Assembly: GCA_051879315.1 (NCBI GenBank)
Contig: JBJELW010000017.1
Coordinates: 1 to 64,000 of the forward strand
Length of the DNA: 64,000 bases
Reading direction: 5' to 3'
From: Roseburia_C sp051879315
GTDB lineage: Bacteria > Bacillota > Clostridia > Lachnospirales > Lachnospiraceae
The notes below the pieces were generated by a model. That model was given only the letters and a program-made list of their open reading frames with translations. It was not told the origin of the DNA and did not search any database. Every line of letters starts with the position of its first letter. The stretch's first letter is position 1. The position numbers were made by a program, and so were the translations under genes. Positions 34,447 to 43,088 of this stretch are shown here, piece by piece.

Positions 34447-34746
34447 ATGAAAAGAAAAGTGAATGCAGAAAATTGTGGGCAGGAAATGCCACAAAAGGAA
34501 GCAGACCCGGACACAGCAGACACTGTGTCCGGGTCTTGTGGGTTTACATGGTTTAAACTTCGTTTTTTCTTTTGTGCGGTTCTCTTTTCGGCCTTTGCTC
34601 TCTGCGACAAACTGGATTACCCTTTTTTTAATTTAGACACAGAAATTGTCTATGAGAAAATTCAGCAAAACAATCATTATACAAATATAAAAAAGTATGT
34701 TATGATGATGGCTGATGATGAAAATCAAAACGTGGAAAAAGAGTAA
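34447..34746 (+). CDS. Small single-pass membrane protein of unknown function
   Basis: 99 aa, ATG behind GGGGGAAGAAG. A hydrophilic N-terminus (1-32), one hydrophobic segment (WFKLRFFFCAVLFSAFALC, about 35-53) and a hydrophilic C-terminus (DTEIVYEKIQQNNHYT...). The pattern of a lone membrane helix followed by a short acidic/polar tail is shared by small proteins I recall upstream of the TIGR03960 gene in Lachnospiraceae. The coding sequence for residues 20-30 is itself a perfect 13-bp inverted repeat (34504-34535). No known family. Confidence 0.65.
   Translation: MKRKVNAENCGQEMPQKEADPDTADTVSGSCGFTWFKLRFFFCAVLFSAFALCDKLDYPFFNLDTEIVYEKIQQNNHYTNIKKYVMMMADDENQNVEKE
34504..34535 (+). terminator. 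Strong perfect hairpin inside the small membrane protein gene, possible terminator or mRNA structure
   Basis: GACCCGGACACAG (34504-34516) is exactly complementary to 34523-34535 around a 6-nt loop. The following bases (TTGTGGGTTT) are only partly T-rich, so termination is not certain. No other terminator is visible after the his operon, so it may attenuate his transcription or slow translation of the small protein. Confidence 0.5.
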
Positions 34747-34788
34747 CTTTGAAAGTACTGACAAGTCACGAAAAGGATGAAAGTTAGG

Positions 34789-36654
34789 ATGAGGAAGTTA
34801 GCATTAAGTGATGAAATACTGATGACCATAGACAAGCCGGCCCGTTACATTGGGAATGAATACAATATGGTGGAAAAAGATCCTGCGCAGGTGGATATAC
34901 GATTTGCCATGTGTTTCCCTGATGTATATGAAATCGGTATGTCCCATCTGGGGATTCAGATATTATATGATATGTTTAATAAAAGGGATGACGTATACTG
35001 TGAGCGGGTTTATTCCCCCTGGCCGGATCTCCATAAGATTTTAAAAGAGCAGCATATTCCTCTTTTTGCCCTGGAATCCCAGGATCCGGTGAAGGATTTT
35101 GATTTTCTGGGGATTACAATCCAGTATGAAATGTGTTATACCAACATATTGCAGATCTTGGATTTGTCCGGAATCCCCATGTATGCCAAGGACCGAACAG
35201 AGGAGAATCCCATTGTGATCGGCGGCGGTCCCTGCACCTACAACCCGGAGCCCATTGCGGACTTTTTTGATCTTTTTTATATCGGGGAGGGGGAAATCTC
35301 CTATGATGCATTGTTTGCATTGTACAAGGATTATCGCCGGGAAGGCTACAGCCGTGAGGAATTTCTTCACCGGGCAGCCAAAATCCCGGGCATTTATGCA
35401 CCAATGATGTATCGGGTCTCTTACAAGGAAGATGGTACAATAGAAGCTTATACACCCATATATGAGGATGTTCCTGCGAAGGTAAAAAAGCAGATTCTGC
35501 AGGATATGACTGCTGCAAGCTATCCGGAAAAACCGCTGGTTCCCTTCATCAAGGTAACACAGGACCGGGTTGTGTTAGAAGTGCAGCGTGGCTGTATCCG
35601 TGGATGCCGATTTTGTCAGGCGGGGATGATTTATCGACCCACCCGGGAAAAGAATGTGGAAGTATTAAAGCATTATGCCTATGAGATGTTAAAGAATACG
35701 GGACATGAAGAGATTTCATTGAGTTCCTTAAGTACCAGTGATTACAGCCAGTTAGAGGAACTGATGACATTTTTGATTGATAATTTCCGGGACAAAGGGG
35801 TAAATATTTCCCTGCCATCCCTGCGTATTGATGCCTTTTCTCTGGATATTATGAGCAAAGTGCAGGATATTAAAAAGAGTAGTCTGACCTTTGCTCCGGA
35901 AGCGGGAACCCAGCGCATGCGAGACGTGATTAACAAGGGACTCACCGAGGATGTAATCTTAGAGGGGGCCGGTATGGCCTTTGATGGAGGCTGGAATAAG
36001 GTAAAACTTTACTTTATGCTGGGTCTGCCCACAGAAACAGAGGAAGATATGCGTGGAATTGCGGAGCTGGCCAACAAGATTGCGGTCCGCTATTACGAGA
36101 TTCCCAAGGAACAGAGAAATGGCAAGTGTCAGATTACCATCAGTACTTCTTTCTTTGTGCCAAAGCCTTTTACCCCCTTCCAATGGGCCAGAATGTATGA
36201 CCGAAACGACTATCTGGGACGGGCTAAGGTAGTAAACGATGCTGTGAAGGCGCAGTTAAATCACAAGAGTATCCGCTATAACTGGCATGAGGCGGATGTG
36301 ACTGTTCTGGAAGGCATTCTGGCCAGAGGTGACCGCAAGATCGCACAGGCTTTGGTGAAGGTCTATGAAAAGGGAGGCATCTTTGATGCCTGGACCGAAT
36401 TTTTTGACAATCAGCGTTGGTTGGACGCTTTTGAGGAATGTGGCATTGATACGGATTTTTACACCATGCGGGAGAGGCCTTTGGACGAAGTGTTTCCATG
36501 GGATTTTATCGATGATGGAGTGTCCCGGAAGTTTTTGGAACGGGAGTGGCTGCGGGCAAAGGATGGCGTGGTGACTCCAAATTGCCGCATGCAGTGTCAG
36601 GGCTGTGGTGCCGCACAGTTTCAGGGAGGTGTCTGCTTTGAAGGTAAGAATTAA
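34789..36654 (+). CDS. TIGR03960 family B12-binding-domain/radical SAM protein
   Basis: 621 aa if started at ATG 34789 (MRKLALSDEILMTIDKPARYIGNEYN, the usual family N-terminus); an in-frame ATG at 34777 adds four residues and neither has a clear ribosome site. N-terminal B12-binding-like domain (about 40-190, FAMCFPDVYEIGMSHLGIQIL and VIGGGPCTYNPEPIADFFDLFYIGEGE), the radical SAM motif RGCIRGCRFCQAG (Cx3Cx2C, about 268-280), and C-terminal Cys cluster NCRMQCQGCGAAQF. Always paired with the TIGR03936 protein. Function is unknown. Confidence 0.93.
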   Translation: MRKLALSDEILMTIDKPARYIGNEYNMVEKDPAQVDIRFAMCFPDVYEIGMSHLGIQILYDMFNKRDDVYCERVYSPWPDLHKILKEQHIPLFALESQDPVKDFDFLGITIQYEMCYTNILQILDLSGIPMYAKDRTEENPIVIGGGPCTYNPEPIADFFDLFYIGEGEISYDALFALYKDYRREGYSREEFLHRAAKIPGIYAPMMYRVSYKEDGTIEAYTPIYEDVPAKVKKQILQDMTAASYPEKPLVPFIKVTQDRVVLEVQRGCIRGCRFCQAGMIYRPTREKNVEVLKHYAYEMLKNTGHEEISLSSLSTSDYSQLEELMTFLIDNFRDKGVNISLPSLRIDAFSLDIMSKVQDIKKSSLTFAPEAGTQRMRDVINKGLTEDVILEGAGMAFDGGWNKVKLYFMLGLPTETEEDMRGIAELANKIAVRYYEIPKEQRNGKCQITISTSFFVPKPFTPFQWARMYDRNDYLGRAKVVNDAVKAQLNHKSIRYNWHEADVTVLEGILARGDRKIAQALVKVYEKGGIFDAWTEFFDNQRWLDAFEECGIDTDFYTMRERPLDEVFPWDFIDDGVSRKFLEREWLRAKDGVVTPNCRMQCQGCGAAQFQGGVCFEGKN

Positions 36655-37360
36655 ATTTCGTAAGTCCGGAGTCATGAAGTTTATCGGTCATCTGGATATG
36701 ATGCGGTATTTTCAAAAGGCCATGCGCCGGGCAGATATCGACATTGCCTATTCGGAAGGATTCAGTCCCCACCAGATCATGTCCTTTGCTGCACCGCTGG
36801 GAGTAGGAATCACCAGTGATGGGGAATATTTAGACATTGAGGTACATGAATCGTTATCTTCACGTGAAGCAGTTGCAGCATTAAATCGTGTTATGGTGGA
36901 AGGGGTTTCAGTGGTATCTTACCGCAAACTTCCGGAACAGGCCAAAACTGCCATGTCCATTGTGGCAGCCGGGGATTATGAGGTGTTCTATAAAGACGGG
37001 AAAGACTGCAGCTTTACGTTAATGGAACTTCAGGATCAGGTGCATAATTTTTATGAGGAGGCATCTGAGATCCTGGTGACAAAACAGACAAAAAAAAGCG
37101 AAAAGGTTATGGACTTAAAGCAGCTTGTGTATGCCTTCGAGGTGAGAGAACGGGAAGGTCTTCCGGTTTACTTTATCCGTGTTTCCACCGGAAGTGTGGA
37201 TAATGTGAAGCCGGAATTGTTCCTGGAGGCTTTTTATCAGTCATTGGGACAGGAATATCCGGATACAAAGCTTCAGATTCACCGGTTGGAGGTCTATGCA
37301 AGGGATCCGGAAGGCGCTTTGATTTCTCTGGAAGATATGGGAGAGGATATCGTTGGATAA
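36638..37360 (+). CDS. TIGR03936 family radical SAM-associated protein (DUF2344)
   Basis: 240 aa from a TTG at 36638, chosen because GGGAGGTG lies 7 nt upstream and the family begins (M)KVRIKFRKSGVMKFIGHLD; the longer frame from 36605 adds 11 residues with no ribosome site. It overlaps the TIGR03960 gene by 17 nt, so the two are translated together. Blocks FRKSGVMKFIGHLDMMRYFQKAMRRA, IAYSEGFSPHQIMSFAAPLG define the family. Companion of the radical SAM protein and of the RNase G gene that follows. Confidence 0.9.
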   Translation: MKVRIKFRKSGVMKFIGHLDMMRYFQKAMRRADIDIAYSEGFSPHQIMSFAAPLGVGITSDGEYLDIEVHESLSSREAVAALNRVMVEGVSVVSYRKLPEQAKTAMSIVAAGDYEVFYKDGKDCSFTLMELQDQVHNFYEEASEILVTKQTKKSEKVMDLKQLVYAFEVREREGLPVYFIRVSTGSVDNVKPELFLEAFYQSLGQEYPDTKLQIHRLEVYARDPEGALISLEDMGEDIVG

Positions 37361-38546
37361 GCTGATCGTTACCAGACAAAATTATATCAAAGAATCTTAT
37401 GTGTGTCTGCGGGTGGATGAAAATGGCCCCAGGGATCTGGAATTGTTTCCCATCGAGCAGAAGGATACGGAAAACGTGGGTACCATATTTGCAGGAAAGA
37501 TTAAAAACATTGCGGCTCAGATGAATGCTGTGTTTGTGGAGATTGCCCCAGGATGCACCTGCTATCTGGATATGGAGCATTTACAGGAGGCCTGGTTTAT
37601 CAAACGTGCCCGGGCTGGCCAGCTGACTCAGGGGGATGAGCTTGTTGTTCAGATCAAAAAAGAACCCATTAAGACAAAATTTGCGATTGTAAGCACTAAA
37701 ATCGAACTGCCGGGGCAGTATATGGTACTTACCAATGAGCAACGGTCCACAGGCTATTCTGCCAAGCTTTCACGGGAGCAGAAAGAACGTCTGCAGCAGT
37801 TGGAAGTGCCTGAAAGTAATGACTGCTCGCTGATCTACCGAACCAATGCGGCTACGGCCACAGAGGATGAGATTCGGCAGGAGTATCGACAGCTTTATAA
37901 AACATATGCCCAGCTGAAGCAGAATTACTCCTTTCGTACCTGCCACAGCATCCTGTATCGCCCCAAACCTTTTTATTGCCGCATGTTAGACAGTATTCCG
38001 CGGGATTCTCTTGAGGCTGTGGTTACGGATGAACCACAGATTTATCGGGAAATTTCTGAACTGTATGAGGTTGATTCATATGTCCGGGAAAACCTTGTTT
38101 TAGAGGAGAATGACGCTTACAGTCTCAGTCTCAGCTACGGCCTTCCCAAACTATTGGAGCGTACCTTAAATGAGCGGGTCTGGATGAAATCCGGCGCATA
38201 TCTGTTGATCCAGCAGACGGAGGCCATGACGGTCATCGATGTAAACAGCGGGAAAAAGGAAGCAAAAAAGAAGCAGGCAGAGGATTACTTTTTAAAGATA
38301 AATCTGGAGGCAGCAGAGGAGATCGCAAAACAGTTGCGACTCCGGAACATCAGTGGAATCTGCATGGTGGATTTTATTAATCTAAAATCCAGGGAACAGC
38401 AGGAAATCCTGCAAAAGCATTTGACGGAGCTTTTACGCCAGGATCCGGTGGGAGCGCAGTTTGTGGATTTTACCAAACTTGGAATTGCCGAGATCACAAG
38501 GAAGAAGCTGCGGAAGAGTCTCAGTCAGCAGGTGGAGCAGCTTTAA
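37353..38546 (+). CDS. rng: Ribonuclease E/G family protein (RNase G)
   Basis: 397 aa from TTG at 37353 with GAGAGG upstream, overlapping the previous gene by 8 nt. S1 domain at about 35-115 (VGTIFAGKIKNIAAQMNAVFVEI), then the RNase E/G catalytic core. The metal Asp residues are intact in MTVIDVNSGK and GICMVDFINL. It cleaves single-stranded A/U-rich RNA, e.g. in 16S 5' maturation. At about 397 aa it lacks the long C-terminal scaffold of RNase E. It precedes rplU-prp-rpmA, as in many Clostridia. Confidence 0.95.
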   Translation: MDKLIVTRQNYIKESYVCLRVDENGPRDLELFPIEQKDTENVGTIFAGKIKNIAAQMNAVFVEIAPGCTCYLDMEHLQEAWFIKRARAGQLTQGDELVVQIKKEPIKTKFAIVSTKIELPGQYMVLTNEQRSTGYSAKLSREQKERLQQLEVPESNDCSLIYRTNAATATEDEIRQEYRQLYKTYAQLKQNYSFRTCHSILYRPKPFYCRMLDSIPRDSLEAVVTDEPQIYREISELYEVDSYVRENLVLEENDAYSLSLSYGLPKLLERTLNERVWMKSGAYLLIQQTEAMTVIDVNSGKKEAKKKQAEDYFLKINLEAAEEIAKQLRLRNISGICMVDFINLKSREQQEILQKHLTELLRQDPVGAQFVDFTKLGIAEITRKKLRKSLSQQVEQL

Positions 38547-38617
38547 CCGCCGGAAGAGCTTGTGCTTACGAGTTCGTTTGAGAAAAATTATTTTTAAAAA
38601 GATTTTTCAAAAAACAG

Positions 38618-38646
38618 TTGACGAGGGACATCCCCTATGCTAATAT
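38618..38646 (+). promoter_or_regulatory. Promoter of rplU-prp-rpmA
   Basis: TTGACG (38618-38623), a 17-bp spacer and TAATAT (38641-38646); start near 38653. Confidence 0.8.
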
Positions 38647-38652
38647 ATATGA

Positions 38653-38731
38653 GTATGCCGCACAGTGAGGTTTAAGTCTGCCCTATGGCAGCACCATAAC
38701 TGGCGAGTAATGATAAAATAGGAGGTGCCAT
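38653..38731 (+). promoter_or_regulatory. rplU 5' leader, possible L21 autoregulatory leader
   Basis: An 80-nt untranslated leader contains GGCAGCACC (38693-38701) upstream of AGGAGGTGCC at the ribosome site, so GGCAGCACC could pair with GGTGCC and hide the site. Position and length suit the L21 leader of Firmicutes, but I cannot confirm that consensus by eye. Confidence 0.42.
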
Positions 38732-39037
38732 ATGTACGCAATTATAGCAACAGGTGGTAAGCAGTACAAAGTATCTGAAGGCGATATCATTACCATTGAA
38801 AAGCTTGGTGTTGAGGCTGGTGAGACCGTAACTTTCGACCAGGTCATTGCTGTTTCTGACAACGGATTAAAGGTTGGCAGCGACGTAGCAAATGCCACAG
38901 TTTCTGCTTCTGTAGTTAAGGAAGGCAGAGCTAAGAAGGTTATCGTGTACAAGTACAAGAGAAAAACCGGTTATCACAAGAAGAACGGCCACAGACAGTC
39001 GTTCACACAGGTTAAGATCGAAAAGATCAATGCGTAG
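38732..39037 (+). CDS. rplU: 50S ribosomal protein L21
   Basis: 101 aa, behind TAGGAGG. MYAIIATGGKQYKV is the invariant start and VIVYKYKRKTGYHKKNGHRQSFTQVKI the C-terminus. It binds 23S rRNA domain II. First gene of rplU-prp-rpmA. Confidence 0.98.
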   Translation: MYAIIATGGKQYKVSEGDIITIEKLGVEAGETVTFDQVIAVSDNGLKVGSDVANATVSASVVKEGRAKKVIVYKYKRKTGYHKKNGHRQSFTQVKIEKINA

Positions 39038-39054
39038 TCGATTGGAAAATTGTT

Positions 39055-39384
39055 ATGACAAAGGTAACGATTTTCAAAGACCATGAGGGAAAGTATCTTG
39101 CGGTAAATTGCTTTGGGCATGCAGAATATGCCGATTCGGGGGAGGATATTGTATGTGCCGGAATTTCGGTTCTCACATTCAATACCTTTAACGCCATTGA
39201 GGTATATACTTCGGATGAGATTACAGTGGAAGATGATGAAGAAAATTGCATTCTCAGCCTTAAGTTCATGAAGCCGGCAGGTCATGACAGTGAGTTATTA
39301 CTTGATACCATGGTTTTGGGCTTACAGAAAATACAAGAACTTTATGGAGATGAATATCTCATACTTGACTTTAAGGAGGTGTAG
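39055..39384 (+). CDS. Ribosomal-processing cysteine protease Prp
   Basis: 109 aa, ATG at 39055. NCFGHAEYADSGEDIVCAGISVL gives the catalytic His (about residue 22) and Cys (about residue 34) of the Prp protease. It removes the N-terminal extension of L27 encoded by the next gene, which does carry that extension. Three nt separate its stop from the L27 start. Confidence 0.95.
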   Translation: MTKVTIFKDHEGKYLAVNCFGHAEYADSGEDIVCAGISVLTFNTFNAIEVYTSDEITVEDDEENCILSLKFMKPAGHDSELLLDTMVLGLQKIQELYGDEYLILDFKEV

Positions 39385-39387
39385 AAC

Positions 39388-39678
39388 ATGTTGACATTGA
39401 ACCTTCAGTTTTTCGCTCATAAAAAGGGAGTTGGTTCTACCAAGAACGGTAGAGATTCCGAGTCCAAGAGATTAGGTGCGAAGAGAGCAGACGGACAGTT
39501 CGTAAAGGCCGGAAACATTCTTTACAGACAGCGCGGAACTAAGATCCATCCGGGTACTAACGTAGGTATCGGCGGAGATGATACATTATTTGCTTTAACA
39601 GATGGTATTCTTAGATTCGAGAGAAAAGGTAGAGATAAGAAGCAGGCTTCTGTTTATCCGGTAGCAACAAACGAATAA
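39388..39678 (+). CDS. rpmA: 50S ribosomal protein L27 with a Prp-cleavable N-terminal extension
   Basis: 96 aa. The first residues MLTLNLQFFAHKKGVGSTK show the extension ending in FFA, cut between Ala and His by Prp so that the mature N-terminus (HKKGVGS) reaches the peptidyl-transferase centre. KRLGAKRADGQFV and the YRQRGTKIHPGTNVGIGGDDTLFA block are L27. Terminator 9 nt after the stop. Confidence 0.98.
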   Translation: MLTLNLQFFAHKKGVGSTKNGRDSESKRLGAKRADGQFVKAGNILYRQRGTKIHPGTNVGIGGDDTLFALTDGILRFERKGRDKKQASVYPVATNE

Positions 39679-39686
39679 GATGACAT

Positions 39687-39717
39687 GATAGACCCGACAG
39701 ATGCCGGGTCTATTTTC
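39687..39717 (+). terminator. Rho-independent terminator after rpmA
   Basis: ATAGACCCG (39688-39696) pairs with CGGGTCTAT (39705-39713), followed by TTTT at the end of the stem. Confidence 0.9.
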
Positions 39718-39803
39718 ATTCTAAAGAAAGTAATCGTAGATTGGATGTTACTTTTGGTTAAGATGATCAGGTTAATATCAGTTTAAAGATGAGGTAGAAA
39801 ACA

Positions 39804-41093
39804 ATGTTTGCTGACAGAGCAAAAATTATCATAAAATCAGGAAAAGGCGGAGATGGACACGTAAGCTTCCGCCGGGAAAAATATGTGCCGGACGGCGGCC
39901 CGGACGGCGGTGACGGAGGAAAGGGCGGAGATGTCATCTTTGAAGTGGATGACAGCATCAATACCTTAAATGATTTCCGTCACATCCGCAAATGGGCGGC
40001 TCAGAACGGCGAGGAAGGTAAGAAGAAAAACTGCCACGGGAAAAAAGGCAATGATCTGGTGATTAAAGTGCCGGCGGGTACCATTATCCGTGAGGCTTCC
40101 ACCGGCAAAGTGGTGGCGGACATGTCCGGCAACAATCGCAGACAAATTATTCTGACAGGCGGAAAGGGAGGTCTGGGAAACCAGCATTTTGCTACCTCCT
40201 CCATGCAGGCACCGAAATATGCCCAGCCCGGTCAGGAAGCGCTGGAGCTGGAGGTAATTTTGGAACTTAAGGTGATTGCGGATGTGGGACTGGTGGGATT
40301 CCCAAATGTGGGGAAATCCACCTTATTGGCCAGCACCACCAATGCCCAGCCTAAAATCGCGAATTATCATTTCACTACTTTAAATCCAATTCTTGGTGTG
40401 GTAGACTTAGGAGAGGGCGCGGGCTTTGTCATGGCGGATATCCCGGGTCTGATAGAAGGAGCCTCTGACGGGATCGGTCTTGGACATGAGTTTTTAAAAC
40501 ATATTGAGCGTACGAAGGTTATCATTCACGTGGTGGATGCGGCAGGTACAGAGGGAAGAGACCCCATTGCCGACATCCGGGCTATCAATCATGAATTGGA
40601 ACGTTTTAATCCGGAGCTTTTAAAAAAACCGCAGGTTATTGCGGCCAACAAGATTGATGCCTTATATGAAGGTCAGAGTGAAGTGATAGATGCGCTTCGC
40701 AGAGAGTTTGAACCGGAGGGAGTATCTGTATTCCCTATTTCTGCGGTAAGCCGTCAGGGTGTACGGGAACTGATGTATCATGTGAAGGGACTGCTGGATC
40801 AGATGGATGATGCGCCCATTGTCTATGAGCAGGAATTTTTCCCGGATTCTCATTTTGCGGATGGGGAGCCCTACACCATTGAAATCTCACCGGAAGATGG
40901 AGCTTATGTGGTGGAGGGACCGAAGATTGACAAGATGCTGGGTTACACTAACATCGAATCAGAAAAGGGATTTCTGTTCTTCCAGAAGTTTTTAAAAGAG
41001 CAGGGAATTCTAAAAGAATTGGAACAAAAAGGCATACAGGACGGGGATACGGTCCGTATGTATGGCCTGGAATTTGATTATTATAAGGAGTAA
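39804..41093 (+). CDS. obgE: GTPase Obg (ObgE), 50S assembly
   Basis: 429 aa. N-terminal Obg domain with the glycine-rich loops (FRREKYVPDGGPDGGDGGKGGD) at about 30-50, GTPase domain at about 158-335 with P-loop GFPNVGKSTL, switch DIPGLIEGA and NKID, and a C-terminal OCT domain to the end (DGDTVRMYGLEFDYYKE). It assists late 50S maturation and stringent response. Start ATG in a weak site (GAGGTAG). First gene of a ribosome-related cluster. Confidence 0.98.
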   Translation: MFADRAKIIIKSGKGGDGHVSFRREKYVPDGGPDGGDGGKGGDVIFEVDDSINTLNDFRHIRKWAAQNGEEGKKKNCHGKKGNDLVIKVPAGTIIREASTGKVVADMSGNNRRQIILTGGKGGLGNQHFATSSMQAPKYAQPGQEALELEVILELKVIADVGLVGFPNVGKSTLLASTTNAQPKIANYHFTTLNPILGVVDLGEGAGFVMADIPGLIEGASDGIGLGHEFLKHIERTKVIIHVVDAAGTEGRDPIADIRAINHELERFNPELLKKPQVIAANKIDALYEGQSEVIDALRREFEPEGVSVFPISAVSRQGVRELMYHVKGLLDQMDDAPIVYEQEFFPDSHFADGEPYTIEISPEDGAYVVEGPKIDKMLGYTNIESEKGFLFFQKFLKEQGILKELEQKGIQDGDTVRMYGLEFDYYKE

Positions 41094-41098
41094 CAGGA

Positions 41099-41389
41099 AT
41101 GACAAGTAAACAGCGTGCTTATTTGAGGGGATTGGCCAATTCGCTGGATTCAATCTTCCAGATTGGAAAGGCAAGTCTGACACCGGAGAATATTGATGCA
41201 ATCAGTGATGCACTGGAGAAGCGGGAACTGATTAAAGTGTCTGTGCTAAAGAATTGTCTGGATGAGCCCAGGGAGATTGCAGATGTTTTGGCAGAGCGCA
41301 CCAGAGCTCAGGTAGTTTCTGTGATTGGAAAAAAGATTACACTGTATCGCAGGGCGAAGAAAAATCCAAAGATTGAATTACCGCGATAG
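41099..41389 (+). CDS. yhbY: RNA-binding protein YhbY (CRM domain)
   Basis: 96 aa, starting 5 nt after obgE. A single CRM domain: LTSKQRAYLRGLANSLDSIFQIGKASLTPENI and ALEKRELIKVSVLKN. Binds pre-50S particles. Followed closely by nadD (16 nt). Confidence 0.94.
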   Translation: MTSKQRAYLRGLANSLDSIFQIGKASLTPENIDAISDALEKRELIKVSVLKNCLDEPREIADVLAERTRAQVVSVIGKKITLYRRAKKNPKIELPR

Positions 41390-41405
41390 AAGCGAGGTGT
41401 TTGGG

Positions 41406-42035
41406 ATGGATACAGAGAAGAAAAAAATTCGCATCGGCATCATGGGAGGAACTTTTGATCCCATCCATGTGGGGCATTTGCTGATTGCCGAAAATGCATT
41501 GGAGCAGTACGGTCTGGATAAAATTTTATTTATTCCTACCGGACATTCTCCCCATAAGAATGATCAGGAAATCGAGGAATCTGCTCATCGCCTGGAGATG
41601 ATCCGGCTTTCTGTCAAGGATAATCCGACATTTTTCTTTTCTACCATAGAGATTAACTCAGCAGAGATCAGCTACACCTATCGGACTTTGCAGCAGCTGC
41701 AGAGTCAGTATCCGGAGTGGGAGCTCTTTTTTATCATGGGTGGAGATTCCCTTCATTATCTTGAACAGTGGGTTCATCCGGAACTGATCTGCTCAATAGC
41801 CACCATATTAGTGGCAGTGCGGGAACGGTTTGACCAGGATGCAGTAATGGATAAAATACAGGAGCTTCGTGAGAAGTTTTCCGCCAATATCTATCCCATC
41901 GAGGCTCCCAGTGTTGCTATTTCTTCCAGTGATATCCGGCAGCGTGTGGAAGATGGGAAATCCATCCGCTACTTGGTGACATCGGAAGTGGAAGAATATA
42001 TCGACCGCAATAATCTATATAAAGGACAGAACTAA
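41406..42035 (+). CDS. nadD: Nicotinate-nucleotide adenylyltransferase
   Basis: 209 aa from ATG 41406 behind GAGGTG; the longer frame from 41325 overlaps yhbY. IGIMGGTFDPIHVGHLLIAE is the GxFDPxHxGH nucleotidyltransferase motif, and SSSDIRQRVEDGKS the C-terminal ISSTxIR-like motif. Adenylates NaMN to NaAD. Confidence 0.97.
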   Translation: MDTEKKKIRIGIMGGTFDPIHVGHLLIAENALEQYGLDKILFIPTGHSPHKNDQEIEESAHRLEMIRLSVKDNPTFFFSTIEINSAEISYTYRTLQQLQSQYPEWELFFIMGGDSLHYLEQWVHPELICSIATILVAVRERFDQDAVMDKIQELREKFSANIYPIEAPSVAISSSDIRQRVEDGKSIRYLVTSEVEEYIDRNNLYKGQN

Positions 42036-42037
42036 TT

Positions 42038-42622
42038 ATGGCAGATATTCATAAAATTAAGAAGGCATTGAAAAAAGCATTGGACAAGGAACGGTATGAA
42101 CATACTATGGGTGTGATGTATACCGCACAATGTCTGGCTATGGCCCATGGTGTGGATTTAGAGCAGGCTCAGCTGGCAGGGCTTTTGCATGACTGTGCCA
42201 AATGCATTCCCAGTGATCAGAAGCTTTTGATGTGTCAGGAGCATGATATTCCGGTAAATCCATGTGAAAAAGAGAATCCCAGTCTGCTGCATGCAAAGCT
42301 GGGAGCTTATGTGGCTGAGAATGAGTACGATATCAAGGATCCTGCCATATTACATGCCATTGCGGTTCACACCACAGGCGAACCCAATATGACCAGTCTG
42401 GATAAGGTTGTTTTTATTGCGGATTATATCGAACCTCTCAGAAATAAAGCAGAACATCTGCCGGAAATCCGGCGTACAGCCTTTCATCATCTGGATGAGG
42501 CGCTTTGTATGATCCTGCGGGATACGATTACATTTTTGGGAAAAAATAAAGCAGCAGACAGTGTTGATCCCATGACACGGGAAACATATGAGTTTTATGT
42601 AGGAGGAACATTAGATGAATAA
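42038..42622 (+). CDS. yqeK: HD-domain hydrolase YqeK (Ap4A-cleaving type)
   Basis: 194 aa, ATG two bases after nadD stop. HD motif LAGLLHDCAKCI at about residue 47 and HTTGEPNM with VVFIADYIEP near 115-135; these are the metal ligands of symmetric diadenosine tetraphosphatase YqeK. Overlaps rsfS by 8 nt. Confidence 0.95.
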   Translation: MADIHKIKKALKKALDKERYEHTMGVMYTAQCLAMAHGVDLEQAQLAGLLHDCAKCIPSDQKLLMCQEHDIPVNPCEKENPSLLHAKLGAYVAENEYDIKDPAILHAIAVHTTGEPNMTSLDKVVFIADYIEPLRNKAEHLPEIRRTAFHHLDEALCMILRDTITFLGKNKAADSVDPMTRETYEFYVGGTLDE

Positions 42623-42968
42623 AGAATCGAAGGAAATGGTAAAGCTTGCTTATCATGCGTTACAGGAGAAGAAAGCTGAGGATATACGTGTGATCGATAT
42701 CAGCGGTGTTTCTGTGATAGCAGACTTTTTTATTATAGCCAGCGGAAGTAATCAGAATCAGCTGCAGGCCATGCAGGATGCAGTGGATGAGGAGCTTTAC
42801 AAGGCCGGTTATCATGTGAAACAGATTGAAGGAAATCAGAATTCCAGCTGGATATTAATGGATTATCATGATATTATCGTTCATATTTTTTCTAAGGAAG
42901 ACAGACTGTTCTACGATCTGGAGCGAGTATGGAGGGACGGAAAGGAAATTGATCCGGATGCCCTATAG
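42615..42968 (+). CDS. rsfS: Ribosomal silencing factor RsfS
   Basis: 117 aa. SVIADFFIIASGSNQNQLQAMQDAV and GNQNSSWILMDYHDIIVHIFSKEDRLFYDLERVW are the family signature. Binds L14 and blocks subunit joining under starvation. Terminal gene of the obgE operon. Confidence 0.97.
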   Translation: MNKESKEMVKLAYHALQEKKAEDIRVIDISGVSVIADFFIIASGSNQNQLQAMQDAVDEELYKAGYHVKQIEGNQNSSWILMDYHDIIVHIFSKEDRLFYDLERVWRDGKEIDPDAL

Positions 42969-42989
42969 TCAAGAATTATTTTTCTAAAA

Positions 42990-43081
42990 AGATAAGCCGA
43001 TGGCAGAAATCAGTGGTATAACTGGAGGAATCCATAAGGATTCCTCCGCAGCACCGCTGAATTCGCCGTCGGCTTTTTTAT
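42990..43081. terminator. Branched bidirectional terminator between rsfS and lexA
   Basis: An outer stem AAGCCGATGGC (42994-43004) with GCCGTCGGCTT (43065-43075) surrounds a second, perfect 10-bp hairpin GGAGGAATCC/GGATTCCTCC (43024-43033 and 43038-43047). T runs occur on both outer sides, so both the rsfS and lexA transcripts end here. Confidence 0.82.
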
Positions 43082-43088
43082 ACCCGTG

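Noticed and set aside
39741..39778. Possible obgE promoter
   Set aside because: Available box pairs have spacers of only 12-13 bp.
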